64,000 bases of DNA from contig PBMG01000020.1 in the NCBI GenBank assembly GCA_002722565.1, forward strand, positions 1 to 64,000, read 5' to 3'. Below are positions 36,280 through 45,363 of the stretch, one piece after another. The position numbers were made by a program, and so were the translations under genes. The stretch is from Acidimicrobiaceae bacterium. Lineage in GTDB: Bacteria; Actinomycetota; Acidimicrobiia; Acidimicrobiales; Poriferisodalaceae. A model generated the notes under the pieces. The model was not told the DNA's origin. It saw only the letters and a list, made by a program, of their open reading frames with translations, and ran no database searches. How positions within the stretch are numbered: the first letter of the stretch is position 1; every line of letters starts with the position of its first letter.

Positions 36280-37448
36280 CTCACCAAGTCGCCTGGTTCC
36301 ACCCCTTCTCTGGGATAGCTGGCGACATGACACTTGGAGCATTACTTGATGCCGGAGCTGACCTCGACTTCGTCGTAACGACACTCAACGGCCTCAACAT
36401 TGACGGCTGGGCATTGTCGACCGAACTAGTAGACCGCAAGGGGATCCATGCCACGCGAGCAATTGTTGATGCACCTGAACAACATCACCACCGCCACTGG
36501 ACAGACATTCGGACTCTACTTGAGCAAGCCGACATCCCTGAACGAGTAAGAACTCGAAGTCTCACCGTGTTCGAAGTCTTAGCCATAGCCGAAGGCAAAG
36601 TTCATGGCGTTTCTCCTGAACAGGTCCATTTTCATGAAGTTGGGGCACTTGACGCCATTGTCGACATTGTTGGTTCTTGTGCAGCGTTGGAGTCACTTGG
36701 CATCGATCAAATTGCGTCCGCGCCAGTAGCTGTTGGGATTGGCACAATTTCTGCCGCCCACGGGACACTCCCCAACCCTCCACCAGCAGTAGTGAATCTC
36801 TTAGAAGGCGTTCCGACAACCGGTGTTGACGTGAACTTGGAGCTCACAACACCAACAGGTGCCGCTCTAATCAAGGGCCTCGCCGAAGCGATCGGACCGC
36901 TCCCAGACATGACCATCACCAGATCTGGATATGGAGCCGGGACTCGGGATTTACCGGACAGAGCCAACGTCACACAAGTCATTGTCGGCACAACAACTCC
37001 GACAAGCTCTACCTCAGATGATCCAACAGAAACAGTTATCGAGCTAGCCACGAATCTTGATGACATAACGGGCGAACAGTTGGGTCATTCGATAACCGAA
37101 CTCATGGAAGCCGGCGCACTCGATGCGTGGGTCACACCAATTGTTATGAAGAAAAACCGGCCGGCTCACACCCTGTCTGTACTTAGTGCTCCTTCTCACG
37201 CAGCTGAATTAGTTGTGTTGGTGATGTCATTGACCGGGAGTTTGGGTGTTCGTACACGTCAGCTTGAACGTGTTGTGGTGCAACGACGCACTGTGACAGT
37301 TGATGTTGAAGGTCACGACATCGACGTGAAAATCAGCGACGTCAGAGTCAAAGCAGAATTTGATCAGGTCGCAGTCGTAGCGAAAGCGCTGGGCCTCCCT
37401 ACGCAAGAAGTTGCGGCTAGAGCTGAAGCGCTCGCACAAAACCTTTAA
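36276..37448 (+). CDS. larC: Nickel pincer cofactor biosynthesis protein LarC
   Basis: 390 residues. LarC is a CTP-dependent cyclometallase that inserts nickel into the thiolated pyridinium cofactor. Family pieces are HPFSGIAGDMTLGALLDAGA, VHFHEVGALDAIVDIVGSCAALE, ELTTPTGAALIKGLA, and LATNLDDITGEQLG. Some LarCs need a programmed frameshift, but this one is a single intact frame. LarA and LarE are not in the window. Confidence 0.92.
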   Translation: MTHQVAWFHPFSGIAGDMTLGALLDAGADLDFVVTTLNGLNIDGWALSTELVDRKGIHATRAIVDAPEQHHHRHWTDIRTLLEQADIPERVRTRSLTVFEVLAIAEGKVHGVSPEQVHFHEVGALDAIVDIVGSCAALESLGIDQIASAPVAVGIGTISAAHGTLPNPPPAVVNLLEGVPTTGVDVNLELTTPTGAALIKGLAEAIGPLPDMTITRSGYGAGTRDLPDRANVTQVIVGTTTPTSSTSDDPTETVIELATNLDDITGEQLGHSITELMEAGALDAWVTPIVMKKNRPAHTLSVLSAPSHAAELVVLVMSLTGSLGVRTRQLERVVVQRRTVTVDVEGHDIDVKISDVRVKAEFDQVAVVAKALGLPTQEVAARAEALAQNL

Positions 37449-37454
37449 ACGAAC

Positions 37455-38189
37455 TTATTTTCTGATGCTCGGCTCTACTGGCGTGCCTTTAGCTGGGCCA
37501 GCAGAAGTGAAGGCGGTGCCGTCGGGGTCCGTTGCCCATGGCGCCTCTTGTTCCCATTGGTCTTCGTACACGATTTCTTGAATCGGCCGGCGGCGGACAG
37601 GACCATGGCGACCAGCAGGCTTACCCATCGGGATCGTCGCATGAATGGCTACTTCATCTGGAATGTTCAATATTTCACGAAGTTCCGGTTCGACATTGGT
37701 GTGCCAGCCAGTAATCACACCTCCATACCCCAAGGCTCGTGCCGCAAGCATCAGGTTTTGCACAGCTGGAAAAACTGATGACCCTTCGGCATAGTTTTCG
37801 GGTCGGTAACGAATGAGACATGCCAAAACAACGACGGGGGTGGCTTCAAAGTTGTCAACGAAATGTTGCATGGTGCTAGCCATACGTGCTTTCGGAGAAT
37901 CCCCTGCTTCACCAGACCCTTCGTCGTAGCCATCGTTCGAACGCTTCTCGCTCCACCCAGCTCGAAATGATTCACCAAGTAGCGATTTAGCGGCTTGAGC
38001 TTGGGGCCCGTCGCGAAGCACGAGGAACCTAAATTTTTGGCGGTTAGATCCCGAAGGGGCGCGTCCGGCATGCCAAAGGATCGTGTTCAGGTCTTCTTCA
38101 GGAATGGGTTCGGGTAGATAACGCCGAATAGCTCGAGTCGTAGCCAACCCCTCTAGCAGGCCTAGTTCTTCGCGTTCCGGCACACTCAA
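37455..38189 (-). CDS. Nitroreductase family protein
   Basis: 244 residues, FMN-binding nitroreductase fold: RAIRRYLPEPIPEEDLNTILWHAGRAPSGSN at the start, and MLAARALGYGGVITGWH with VAIHATIPMGKPAGRHGP at the end. Members reduce nitro groups, quinones or enones with NAD(P)H. It overlaps the downstream end of the CLC gene by 4 nt (both on the minus strand), so the two are translationally linked; the functional link is unclear. It converges with larC across 6 nt. Confidence 0.88.
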   Translation of the reverse strand: MSVPEREELGLLEGLATTRAIRRYLPEPIPEEDLNTILWHAGRAPSGSNRQKFRFLVLRDGPQAQAAKSLLGESFRAGWSEKRSNDGYDEGSGEAGDSPKARMASTMQHFVDNFEATPVVVLACLIRYRPENYAEGSSVFPAVQNLMLAARALGYGGVITGWHTNVEPELREILNIPDEVAIHATIPMGKPAGRHGPVRRRPIQEIVYEDQWEQEAPWATDPDGTAFTSAGPAKGTPVEPSIRK

Positions 38190-39856
38190 CCCCCTTGTGT
38201 TTCGTCAAGCAGTTCAACGACATTAACAATGCTTTGGTCGGTCACGACCCCAACCACTCGTCCCGCTGTATCGACGACTGGGTAAATATCTGTTCCGGCT
38301 TCTTCCATTAATGCGCTGACTTCGCGAACAGTCCACGACAATCTGGCTGGCGACAATTCTTGAATCATGATGTCGCTGCATCTCGTCGTCGACCACTGGT
38401 CTTGGTCGACATCTCCCGCGTCGCTGACTTTCACAATTCCTTGAAATTGGCCGTCGTCGTCGGTAACTACGGCTTCTAGTTGTTTTCGGGGAAACGCGAA
38501 CTGCCACACAAAATCCGCAATCGAATCGGTTCCCGCAACTGTTCGGAATTCTCGTTTCATCGCAGAGGTGATTGGCATTTGGAAACGGCGTTCTAAATGT
38601 CCGACTCGCGTATCGCGCTGATAATCCGACACAGATGAGCCACCTACAACGACTTGACTGACAGCTACGGCTATAAGGCCAGGTACTACGAAGGCTGGTG
38701 CACCTGTGGACTCAGCGACAAACATCACCGCGGCCAGTGGGGTTCGATATCCAGCAGCAAGGAACGCTGCCACTCCAATAAATGGGAAGAAAGCCATCGA
38801 TTCAAGGCCAACATCGATCCATCCGCCGACAATGCGGCCGATGATCAAACCTAAGACTGCGAGAGGAATAAACACCCCTCCTACCCCTCCGCTGGCTATC
38901 ACTGTTGATGTCGCTACCAATCTGATTGCCAAAAGCATTCCGAGCATCGGTAACGCTTCATCTGGGTTCAACACCCACCGAAGAACTTGGCCTTCAGCTG
39001 TCGGACCCATCGACAGTGGGGCATCAAACAAGACGTCACTTAAAATCACTAATCCGCCTGCGATCAAGCTGCCGGCAGTTGCCATCATCCACCATGGCTT
39101 CGATTTTTGGAGTTGTTTCGCGCCTTTGATGGCCCGGCTGAACACCATTGCCGCAAGGCCACACAAAGCACCAACTATCGCTGCGCCCAACAGCTCACGC
39201 TGCCCGAACCCGACTCGCACGAGATCGGTTCGTACTTCAAATGGAAGATCGTCATCCAAACCGCTGACAAGCACAAAGGTCACATAGCTCGACGCGCTTG
39301 ATAACAAAGCTGGCAGCAATGCTCGACGGCCTAAATCACCTTTGTATGGAGACTCCAACGCAAACAACACACCGGTAGCAGGAGCTTGGAACACCGCGCT
39401 TACGCCCGCAGCTGCGCCCGCGACAAGAAGTGCTTGGCCATCTTTGTCTCTAAAAAGCCACGACAGATGACGTTGAATCGCAGACCCTGTAGTTGCACCA
39501 GCGTAAATAGCTGGACCTTCCAACCCTGCCGCTCCTCCGAGACCAACCGTAGCGACACCAGCAAGTAACCGGAAAGGCAGGTGGAGGACCTTCAATACGT
39601 ATGACTTGTTGTGATAGCTCCGGATGTATTCCTCAGAAGTGGAGGGTGACAGCGGGTCACCTGAGTCTGACCAGCGCAGCAACAAAACCGCTATCCAAAG
39701 ACCCAATGCTGGGGCGCACGCCTGCTGTAAGAGACTGCGATGTAGCACTGCATCGAGTAAAACTTTTTCTGCGACTACCACGACGCCTGCGACAATCAGC
39801 CCAGTGATAACGCCTACCGCTGAGTAGGTGAGGAAACGAAGGATTCGGTTTCTCAT
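38186..39856 (-). CDS. CLC-type chloride channel/antiporter with C-terminal CBS pair
   Basis: 556 residues: about ten to twelve hydrophobic helices (1-420) then two CBS motifs (about 435-550: IADFVWQFAFP, IVKVSDAGDVD, SALMEEAGTDIYPVVDTAGRVVGVV). CLC signatures present are GLEGPAIYAGAT, with the gating Glu in GxEGP, and GGVGGVFIPLAVLG. The usual GSGIP chloride-coordinating segment is not seen; the corresponding region reads DSGDPLSPST. It therefore may not transport chloride. ATG 39856 has GATAAT about 9 nt upstream on the minus strand. Confidence 0.84.
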   Translation of the reverse strand: MRNRILRFLTYSAVGVITGLIVAGVVVVAEKVLLDAVLHRSLLQQACAPALGLWIAVLLLRWSDSGDPLSPSTSEEYIRSYHNKSYVLKVLHLPFRLLAGVATVGLGGAAGLEGPAIYAGATTGSAIQRHLSWLFRDKDGQALLVAGAAAGVSAVFQAPATGVLFALESPYKGDLGRRALLPALLSSASSYVTFVLVSGLDDDLPFEVRTDLVRVGFGQRELLGAAIVGALCGLAAMVFSRAIKGAKQLQKSKPWWMMATAGSLIAGGLVILSDVLFDAPLSMGPTAEGQVLRWVLNPDEALPMLGMLLAIRLVATSTVIASGGVGGVFIPLAVLGLIIGRIVGGWIDVGLESMAFFPFIGVAAFLAAGYRTPLAAVMFVAESTGAPAFVVPGLIAVAVSQVVVGGSSVSDYQRDTRVGHLERRFQMPITSAMKREFRTVAGTDSIADFVWQFAFPRKQLEAVVTDDDGQFQGIVKVSDAGDVDQDQWSTTRCSDIMIQELSPARLSWTVREVSALMEEAGTDIYPVVDTAGRVVGVVTDQSIVNVVELLDETQGG

Positions 39857-39958
39857 CGCAAGTTGATTATCTGAAAGTTCATTATCACCATGATGCCGCG
39901 CGTTAGAAACAAAAATGGTTCGGCAGCCATTGAATCAGCCAGGTTTTCGACGTATCGC

Positions 39959-39964
39959 TACCCT
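39959..39964 (+). promoter_or_regulatory. -10 box of a probable leaderless promoter for the MBL hydrolase
   Basis: TACCCT followed by 7 nt and ATG 39972, with no Shine-Dalgarno. The same spacing as at aroC and the FkbM gene. Confidence 0.5.
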
Positions 39965-39971
39965 TAGCTGT

Positions 39972-40688
39972 ATGACCAGTAACCGGTTCTATTTTCGTCA
40001 ACTGCTTTCAGGTCGCGATTTTGCGACAGAGGACCCTATGGCTTCGCAAATGGCAAATTTTGTTTACCTCATAGGGGATCGAGAAACTCGTGACGCGATA
40101 GTTGTAGATCCCGCGTACAACGTAAGTGACATATTAGGAATTCTTGATCAAGACGAGATGAACCTTTCCGGCGTACTGGCCAGTCACTATCACCCTGATC
40201 ATGTCGGCGGATCCATGATGGGACACACCATCGAAGGGGTTCGAGAGTTACTGGACATCAAAGGCACAAAGATCCATGTTCAGGCCGAAGAAGCCGACCT
40301 CGTGAAGAAGGTGACCGAGATCGGCGACGGAGACCTCGAAGTGCACGGACCTGGTGACCACATTCTCGTAGGAGATATCCGAATCGACATGCTGCACACC
40401 CCAGGGCACACACCGGGCAGCCAATGCTTTCTCGTAGAAGGAACATTGGTAGCGGGAGACACCCTCTTCTTGGAAGGCTGCGGACGCACAGATTTACCCG
40501 GGAGTGATGCGGCGGCGATGTATCACTCTATTCATCACACCTTGGCCAAGGTCCCAGACGACACTGTCCTCTTCCCTGGCCACCGCTACTCGTTTCATTC
40601 GTCAGCAACTATGGGAATGACTAGAGAAATGAACTACGTGTTTAAACCAGATTCTCAAGAACAATGGATGATGATGTTCGGCCAATGA
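39972..40688 (+). CDS. MBL-fold metallo-hydrolase (persulfide dioxygenase / glyoxalase II type)
   Basis: 238 residues. The metal site is SHYHPDHVGG (HxHxDH), with later PGHTPGSQCF, GDTLF and the GHRYS end. The combination and the adjacent sulfurtransferase fit a persulfide dioxygenase (ETHE1-like), which oxidises glutathione or cysteine persulfide to sulfite, although glyoxalase II activity is not excluded. The start ATG 39972 is favoured by the -10 box 7 nt upstream over the longer reading at 39915. It overlaps the sulfurtransferase by 4 nt. Confidence 0.85.
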   Translation: MTSNRFYFRQLLSGRDFATEDPMASQMANFVYLIGDRETRDAIVVDPAYNVSDILGILDQDEMNLSGVLASHYHPDHVGGSMMGHTIEGVRELLDIKGTKIHVQAEEADLVKKVTEIGDGDLEVHGPGDHILVGDIRIDMLHTPGHTPGSQCFLVEGTLVAGDTLFLEGCGRTDLPGSDAAAMYHSIHHTLAKVPDDTVLFPGHRYSFHSSATMGMTREMNYVFKPDSQEQWMMMFGQ

Positions 40689-41515
40689 ACAACCAATCTC
40701 TCCCTCCGATCGTCTCTGCAGAACAACTAACCCACCGTCAGGACGTCGTCTTTTGCGATGTTCGTTGGTATCTCGACCGCACGCCCGGCCGCCAAAAATA
40801 CAATGAAGGTCATATTCCCGGAGCAATCTTCGTCGATCTAGATGAACATTTAGCGACGCTCCCAAGGAAGTCAGCAGGACGTCATCCGATGCCAGCTGCA
40901 GCGTCGTTCGCGGCAAGCATGGGGTCGCTTGGGATCAGCCACCAAACTCCCGTTGTGGCCTATGACGACAGTGGAGGCATGTCTGCTGGCCGTTTTGTGT
41001 GGATGTTGCGAAGCGTCGGTCACGAAGCGGCGTTACTTGACGGCGGACTGCAATCTTGGACTGGAGAATTAGAAACACTTCCAGTCGTTAGAGAATCAGT
41101 TGATCATCCAATTCGTGAATGGCCTCCAGACCTGTTTGCAGACGCTGACGCCGCCGGATTGGCAGGCCAAAATACAGAGGAAACCTTGATCGACTCCCGA
41201 AGTTCAGATCGCTTTTCGGGCGAATATGAGCCCGTCGATCCTCAAGCAGGTCACATTCCAGGGGCAACAAATCTTCCATTCGCTGGCAACCTGACAAATA
41301 ACGGGTACTTCCAATCTCCCGACGAACTGCGCGAACGATTCGAAAGCGCTGGTTGCAGCAGCGGACAATCAACAGTCATGTACTGCGGATCGGGGGTCAG
41401 CGCGTGCCACAACTTGTTGGCCTTTGAACACGCCGGATTGGGTAAAGCTCGTTTATATGCCGGCTCTTGGTCACAATGGAGCAACAGCGACGACCGACCA
41501 ATAGAGACGAATTAA
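40685..41515 (+). CDS. Thiosulfate/3-mercaptopyruvate sulfurtransferase (tandem rhodanese)
   Basis: 276 residues with two rhodanese domains. The second carries the catalytic loop CGSGVSAC with Cys234; the first lacks a Cys loop and is structural. CGSGV(T/S) is typical of mercaptopyruvate and thiosulfate transferases. It shares an ATGA overlap with the MBL gene, which suggests a route of sulfane sulfur transfer and oxidation. ATG 40685 (MNNQSLPPIVS) is the preferred start. Confidence 0.9.
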   Translation: MNNQSLPPIVSAEQLTHRQDVVFCDVRWYLDRTPGRQKYNEGHIPGAIFVDLDEHLATLPRKSAGRHPMPAAASFAASMGSLGISHQTPVVAYDDSGGMSAGRFVWMLRSVGHEAALLDGGLQSWTGELETLPVVRESVDHPIREWPPDLFADADAAGLAGQNTEETLIDSRSSDRFSGEYEPVDPQAGHIPGATNLPFAGNLTNNGYFQSPDELRERFESAGCSSGQSTVMYCGSGVSACHNLLAFEHAGLGKARLYAGSWSQWSNSDDRPIETN

Positions 41516-41557
41516 AAAAGTCTCGCAACGAAATAGCCGCATAGCCCGATCTGCGGA

Positions 41558-41563
41558 CATACT
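41558..41563 (+). promoter_or_regulatory. -10 box of a probable leaderless promoter for the glutaryl-CoA dehydrogenase gene
   Basis: CATACT stands 7 nt before ATG 41571. It matches four of six -10 consensus bases with the last T kept and uses the same 7-nt spacing as other genes here. Confidence 0.4.
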
Positions 41564-41570
41564 GGCCTAT

Positions 41571-42731
41571 ATGGCAGACCTTTCTGATTTCTATGGCCTC
41601 GACGTCCTCTTGAATGATGACGAGCAAATGATTCGCGACACAGTTAAAAAGTTTGTGGACAGCGAATTCAAACCAATCGTCGGTGAACACTTCGAAGCAG
41701 GGACATTCCCCATGGAATTGGTTCCAACTATCGCAGACATGGGTTTGTTGGGAATGCACCTTGACGGATACGGCTGCGCCGGAGCGTCAGCGATGGCATA
41801 CGGCGTTGCGTGCAGGGAACTCGAAGCTGGCGACAGCGGCCTGAGAAGTTTCGTGTCAGTTCAGGGTTCTTTATGCATGTTCCCAATTTGGAAATACGGA
41901 TCAGAAGAACAAAAAGAGCAGTGGCTGCCAGGAATGGCAGCAGGCGAGATCATTGGTTGTTTCGGCCTCACTGAACCCGACCACGGATCGGATCCTTCTT
42001 CTATGGCAACTCGCGCCAAAAGGGACGGCGATCATTGGATACTCAACGGTTCCAAAAGGTGGATCACCAACGCAGGAATAGCTGATATCGCGATCGTTTG
42101 GGCCAACACCGACGAAGGATTTCGCGGATTCTTAGTTCCAACCGATTCTGAAGGGTTTGAAGCACGAAAGATCCAAAACAAGCTGTCGCTTCGAGCTTCA
42201 GTGACCGGCGAGTTTTACATGGACGACGTCCAAGTTCCTGAATCCATGAGACTTCCTGATGCGGTCAGCATCGGTGCACCATTGAGCTGCTTGAGCGAAG
42301 CCAGATACGGCATAGCATTCGGGGCAGTTGGCGTGGCCCGCGACTGCTATGACGCTGCGCTTGACTATCAGCAAGAACGTCCTCAATTCGGCAAATCGTT
42401 ATCAAGTTTTCAGATCAACCAAATCAAATTTGCCGACATGTTGACCGAGATGACAAATGCGAATCTTCAAGCCATGAGTCTTGGCCGCCTCAAAGAAGAT
42501 CACAGCATCCGTCCGTACCACATTTCGATGGCGAAACGACATAACTGTCGGGTCGCTATCGATGCAGCGCGAACTGCTAGAGCAATGATGGGTGCAAATG
42601 GGGTCAGCACGGAATACAGCCCCATGCGCCATGCCAACAATATGGAGTCAGTCATGACCTATGAAGGCACCGAAGAAATCCACGGTTTAATCCTTGGACA
42701 AGAAATCACAGGGATACCGTCGTTTCGATGA
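41571..42731 (+). CDS. gcdH: Glutaryl-CoA dehydrogenase
   Basis: 386 residues of the ACAD family with features of the glutaryl-CoA branch: LRSFVSVQGSLCMFPIWKYGSEEQKEQWLP includes the Arg of the RS.(M/V)SVQ motif that binds the distal carboxylate, and the C terminus YEGTEEIHGLILGQEITGIPSF matches. The catalytic base is Glu365 in TYEGT. The product is crotonyl-CoA from lysine, tryptophan or aromatic breakdown. A 4-nt overlap leads to the nitroreductase. Confidence 0.88.
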   Translation: MADLSDFYGLDVLLNDDEQMIRDTVKKFVDSEFKPIVGEHFEAGTFPMELVPTIADMGLLGMHLDGYGCAGASAMAYGVACRELEAGDSGLRSFVSVQGSLCMFPIWKYGSEEQKEQWLPGMAAGEIIGCFGLTEPDHGSDPSSMATRAKRDGDHWILNGSKRWITNAGIADIAIVWANTDEGFRGFLVPTDSEGFEARKIQNKLSLRASVTGEFYMDDVQVPESMRLPDAVSIGAPLSCLSEARYGIAFGAVGVARDCYDAALDYQQERPQFGKSLSSFQINQIKFADMLTEMTNANLQAMSLGRLKEDHSIRPYHISMAKRHNCRVAIDAARTARAMMGANGVSTEYSPMRHANNMESVMTYEGTEEIHGLILGQEITGIPSFR

Positions 42732-43378
42732 CCGACTTTGATCTAAGCGAAGTAGACCGCCTACTTACAACAACCAAACAGGTTCGCAAAAGACTCGACT
42801 TGGATCGGGACGTACCGATGGAACTGCTCTTAGATTGCATTGAAGTAGCAGGACACGCCCCGGTTGGAGGAAACCTTGAACGGAACCGGTGGATCATTGT
42901 CACCGACCCTGAACTGAAAGCAGAAATAGCTCATTATTACGCTGAAGTGGGGCGTCCCTATCTGTCAGCTAGTACAGGTGTTGACGCCGATGACCGCACA
43001 AATCGGGTTATAGATTCATCAATCCATCTAATTGACCATTTACATGAAGTGCCAGCATTAGTCATCCCATTACGGCTTGACCGACCACCAGCCGGTGAAA
43101 ATAATGAGGGTTCGGCCGGAGGTTGGTGGGGTTCAGTTCTTCCAGGGGTTTGGAGCTTCCAGTTAGCAGCAAGAGCCCGTGGGCTTGGCTCTACATGGAC
43201 GACCTTTCATCTCGCTCATGAGGCAAAGATCGCCGAACTTCTAGGTATCCCTGAAACAGTGAGCCAATGCGCGTTATTGCCTGTGGCTTTTTACACGGGT
43301 GACTCTTTTCACCCAGCACCCCGAAGATCGGTAGATGAAGTGACTTACCTCAACGGTTGGAGACAACCTGTTCGCTAA
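42728..43378 (+). CDS. Nitroreductase family protein
   Basis: 216 residues, FMN-type nitroreductase fold: LLTTTKQVRKRLDLDRDVPMELLLDCIEVAGHAPVGGN and WSFQLAARARGLGSTWTTFH. The VRKRLDL start resembles the group including F420-independent flavin reductases. It overlaps gcdH by 4 nt, so it may be made with it, although no shared reaction is obvious. Nothing unusual was seen in the sequence. Confidence 0.87.
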   Translation: MTDFDLSEVDRLLTTTKQVRKRLDLDRDVPMELLLDCIEVAGHAPVGGNLERNRWIIVTDPELKAEIAHYYAEVGRPYLSASTGVDADDRTNRVIDSSIHLIDHLHEVPALVIPLRLDRPPAGENNEGSAGGWWGSVLPGVWSFQLAARARGLGSTWTTFHLAHEAKIAELLGIPETVSQCALLPVAFYTGDSFHPAPRRSVDEVTYLNGWRQPVR

Positions 43379-43397
43379 CTCGGAAACCGGGCAAGAA

Positions 43398-44270
43398 TTG
43401 TTAGTGGAATATGTCCGCCCGTATTCGTTTCAGCAGGTCCTCGACCATCTTCGACCGCGAATAACACCGAACATCGAACACATTGAAGGCAATGTCTATT
43501 CGCGGGTCACCGTTGAGGATGGGCGCGCAAAGTTTTTCCGTGTCGAGGACGCCAACGATGGTCAGCATCTGCGCGTTACGGTGGCTTCGGATATCACCGA
43601 CAACCTCGCTACGGAAGTAACTCGTCTTCGGTATCTATTCGCTGTCGACGAAGACCCGGCACCAGCAGTCGCACATCTTTCACAAGATTCGCTCATCGGC
43701 GACTTAGTAGTTGAACGGCCTTGGATTCGGGTTCCGAGGTGCTGGGACCCGTTCGAAACATCAGTTCGGATCATCATTGGTCAGCAAATTTCCGTAGCGG
43801 CGGCTTCAACAATATGCGGACGTTTGACATCGAGGCTGGGCTTGCGGGCGTCTGACGTGTCAGGTTTAAACCGAACCTTCCCTTCAGCTGAGGTCCTTTC
43901 TCAGGCCGATCTAGATGGAATTGGGCTCACCGAGCGCAGGAAGGTGACGATACAAACTTTCAGTCGGGCTGTAGCCGAGGGAATTATTGATTTCCAACCA
44001 TCAGAGAATCTCGATGAAATAGAGAAGAAATGGTGTGCTCTACCGGGTATCGGTCCATGGACAGCTCAAGTATCAGCTATGCGCGTCCTTGGACATGATG
44101 ACGCTATGCCATCATCTGACCTTGGGATACTTCGGTCTATTAATCGGCTTACAAATAACAACTTCAGCGCAAAGGAGCTGGCAAGCCGATCTACGATTTG
44201 GAAACCATTTAGATCATGGGTTGCGCAGCATCTATGGCAGGCATCTGAAGTTCTTAGGAGTACCTCGTGA
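43398..44270 (+). CDS. alkA: DNA-3-methyladenine glycosylase II (AlkA-like)
   Basis: 290 residues. The N-terminal AlkA domain precedes a helix-hairpin-helix glycosylase domain: FETSVRIIIGQQISVAAAST, the HhH LPGIGPWTAQ near residues 215-223, and the catalytic Asp241 in SSDLGI. It excises alkylated bases. The start TTG 43398 is uncertain; an in-frame GTG 43404 is as good. It overlaps ogt by 4 nt, forming an alkylation-repair pair. Confidence 0.9.
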   Translation: MLVEYVRPYSFQQVLDHLRPRITPNIEHIEGNVYSRVTVEDGRAKFFRVEDANDGQHLRVTVASDITDNLATEVTRLRYLFAVDEDPAPAVAHLSQDSLIGDLVVERPWIRVPRCWDPFETSVRIIIGQQISVAAASTICGRLTSRLGLRASDVSGLNRTFPSAEVLSQADLDGIGLTERRKVTIQTFSRAVAEGIIDFQPSENLDEIEKKWCALPGIGPWTAQVSAMRVLGHDDAMPSSDLGILRSINRLTNNNFSAKELASRSTIWKPFRSWVAQHLWQASEVLRSTS

Positions 44271-44761
44271 GCGAGCTTCATCTATTTCAGAAGTTGCGAA
44301 CTCCAATAGGAGATCTCACTCTTATCGCTAACGAGATCGGCCTTCGTGCTGTCTTATGGCCTGACGATAAGGACCGAATATCTCTTCCAACGCAGCTAAT
44401 TGCTTCGGAAACTGATGCTGTACTCACCGAAGCTGCATTCCAAATAGAGCAGTACTTTGCTGGGGAGAGAACCGCTTTTGATGTACCTCTTGACTTACAT
44501 GGGACAGATTTCCAGAAGGCTGCTTGGATATCGCTTGCAAACATTCCTTACGGTGACACGTGGACCTATAAGCAGCAATCAGAGCATCTCGGGCGGCCCA
44601 AAGCAATGCGAGCCGTAGGAGCCGCAAACGGTAAAAACCCTGTTTCGATAGTGCTTCCTTGTCACCGAGTAATCGGCGCAAACGGTTCGCTCACCGGTTT
44701 TGCTGGAGGTTTAGAAGCAAAGAAGCATTTACTATTACTCGAAGGAGCTATACCAAACTAG
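44267..44761 (+). CDS. ogt: Methylated-DNA--[protein]-cysteine S-methyltransferase
   Basis: 164 residues. The suicide acceptor motif PCHRVIG contains Cys132, and the helix-turn-helix segment TWTYKQQSEHLGRPKAMRAVG precedes it; GFAGGLEAKKHLL follows. It transfers methyl groups from O6-methylguanine to its own cysteine. GTG 44267 overlaps the end of alkA (GTGA), so both are translated together. Confidence 0.94.
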   Translation: MSELHLFQKLRTPIGDLTLIANEIGLRAVLWPDDKDRISLPTQLIASETDAVLTEAAFQIEQYFAGERTAFDVPLDLHGTDFQKAAWISLANIPYGDTWTYKQQSEHLGRPKAMRAVGAANGKNPVSIVLPCHRVIGANGSLTGFAGGLEAKKHLLLLEGAIPN

Positions 44762-44766
44762 GGCAG

Positions 44767-45150
44767 TCACGCCGTTTCTTGATCGTTTGCCTCATCTTCT
44801 TGAGCCCGATCTTCCGACGACTCTTCGCTTAGCTCAATTTCAGTATCTACCATTTCAACCGTCTGCCCACCATCTATCTCGGGGGCATTCGTATTCGGAT
44901 TCGTGAGACGAGTCCAGTCCTCTACCGCCATTCGATATTCCTCTTCAAGGATTGCTCGATCCGCCTCCTCAGCGTCGCTCTCCATCAACTCTTTGAGTTT
45001 CTGAGCGGCCATATCACGTCGCTTTTCGGCTTTATTAATAGCTTTCGATTGTTTATCCAACTCACGGCTCGTAGTAACACCGTTGTTGAATTGCGCCAGC
45101 ACCGAAGCCAAATCGTCATTGGTTGCAGTTTGAGGATGCTTCCCGTTCAT
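44767..45150 (-). CDS. Hypothetical acidic coiled-coil protein
   Basis: 127 residues, soluble. The middle (about 30-75: SKAINKAEKRRDMAAQKLKEL and similar) is charged and helical, probably a coiled coil; the C-terminal 45 residues are very acidic. No family was recognised. It converges with ogt across 5 nt. The reading frame is clean and ends just upstream of the tRNA-Leu region, so I accept it with moderate confidence. Confidence 0.6.
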   Translation of the reverse strand: MNGKHPQTATNDDLASVLAQFNNGVTTSRELDKQSKAINKAEKRRDMAAQKLKELMESDAEEADRAILEEEYRMAVEDWTRLTNPNTNAPEIDGGQTVEMVDTEIELSEESSEDRAQEDEANDQETA

Positions 45151-45214
45151 AAAGTGCGAGCCTTCTACATTGTTGAGGGACGGCGGGGCTTCTAGCCCGC
45201 AGTTATAGGTTCGG

Positions 45215-45298
45215 TGCGCGAGGAGGGACTTGAACCCTCACACCCTTGCGGGCACAGGCACCTGAAGCCTGCGCGTCTGCCAGTTCCGCCACTCGCGC
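45215..45298 (-). tRNA. tRNA-Leu(CAG)
   Basis: 84 nt with the acceptor GCGCGAG/CTCGCGC, a long variable arm, and the anticodon stem CAGGC/GCCTG around TTCAGGT, anticodon CAG. CCA is not encoded (next bases read CCG after discriminator A). Its place beside the fhaA cluster matches the leuT position in mycobacteria. Confidence 0.95.
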
Positions 45299-45363
45299 TG
45301 GATAGAGAGACCAAGGCTAGCTGCACAACAAGTTTCTTCCGCAGAGTCCGCTTTACAACCAAT

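Noticed and set aside
45214-45363. Upstream part of the open frame of the small protein at 45364
   Set aside because: It reads through tRNA-Leu in antisense, so a start downstream of the tRNA is more likely.
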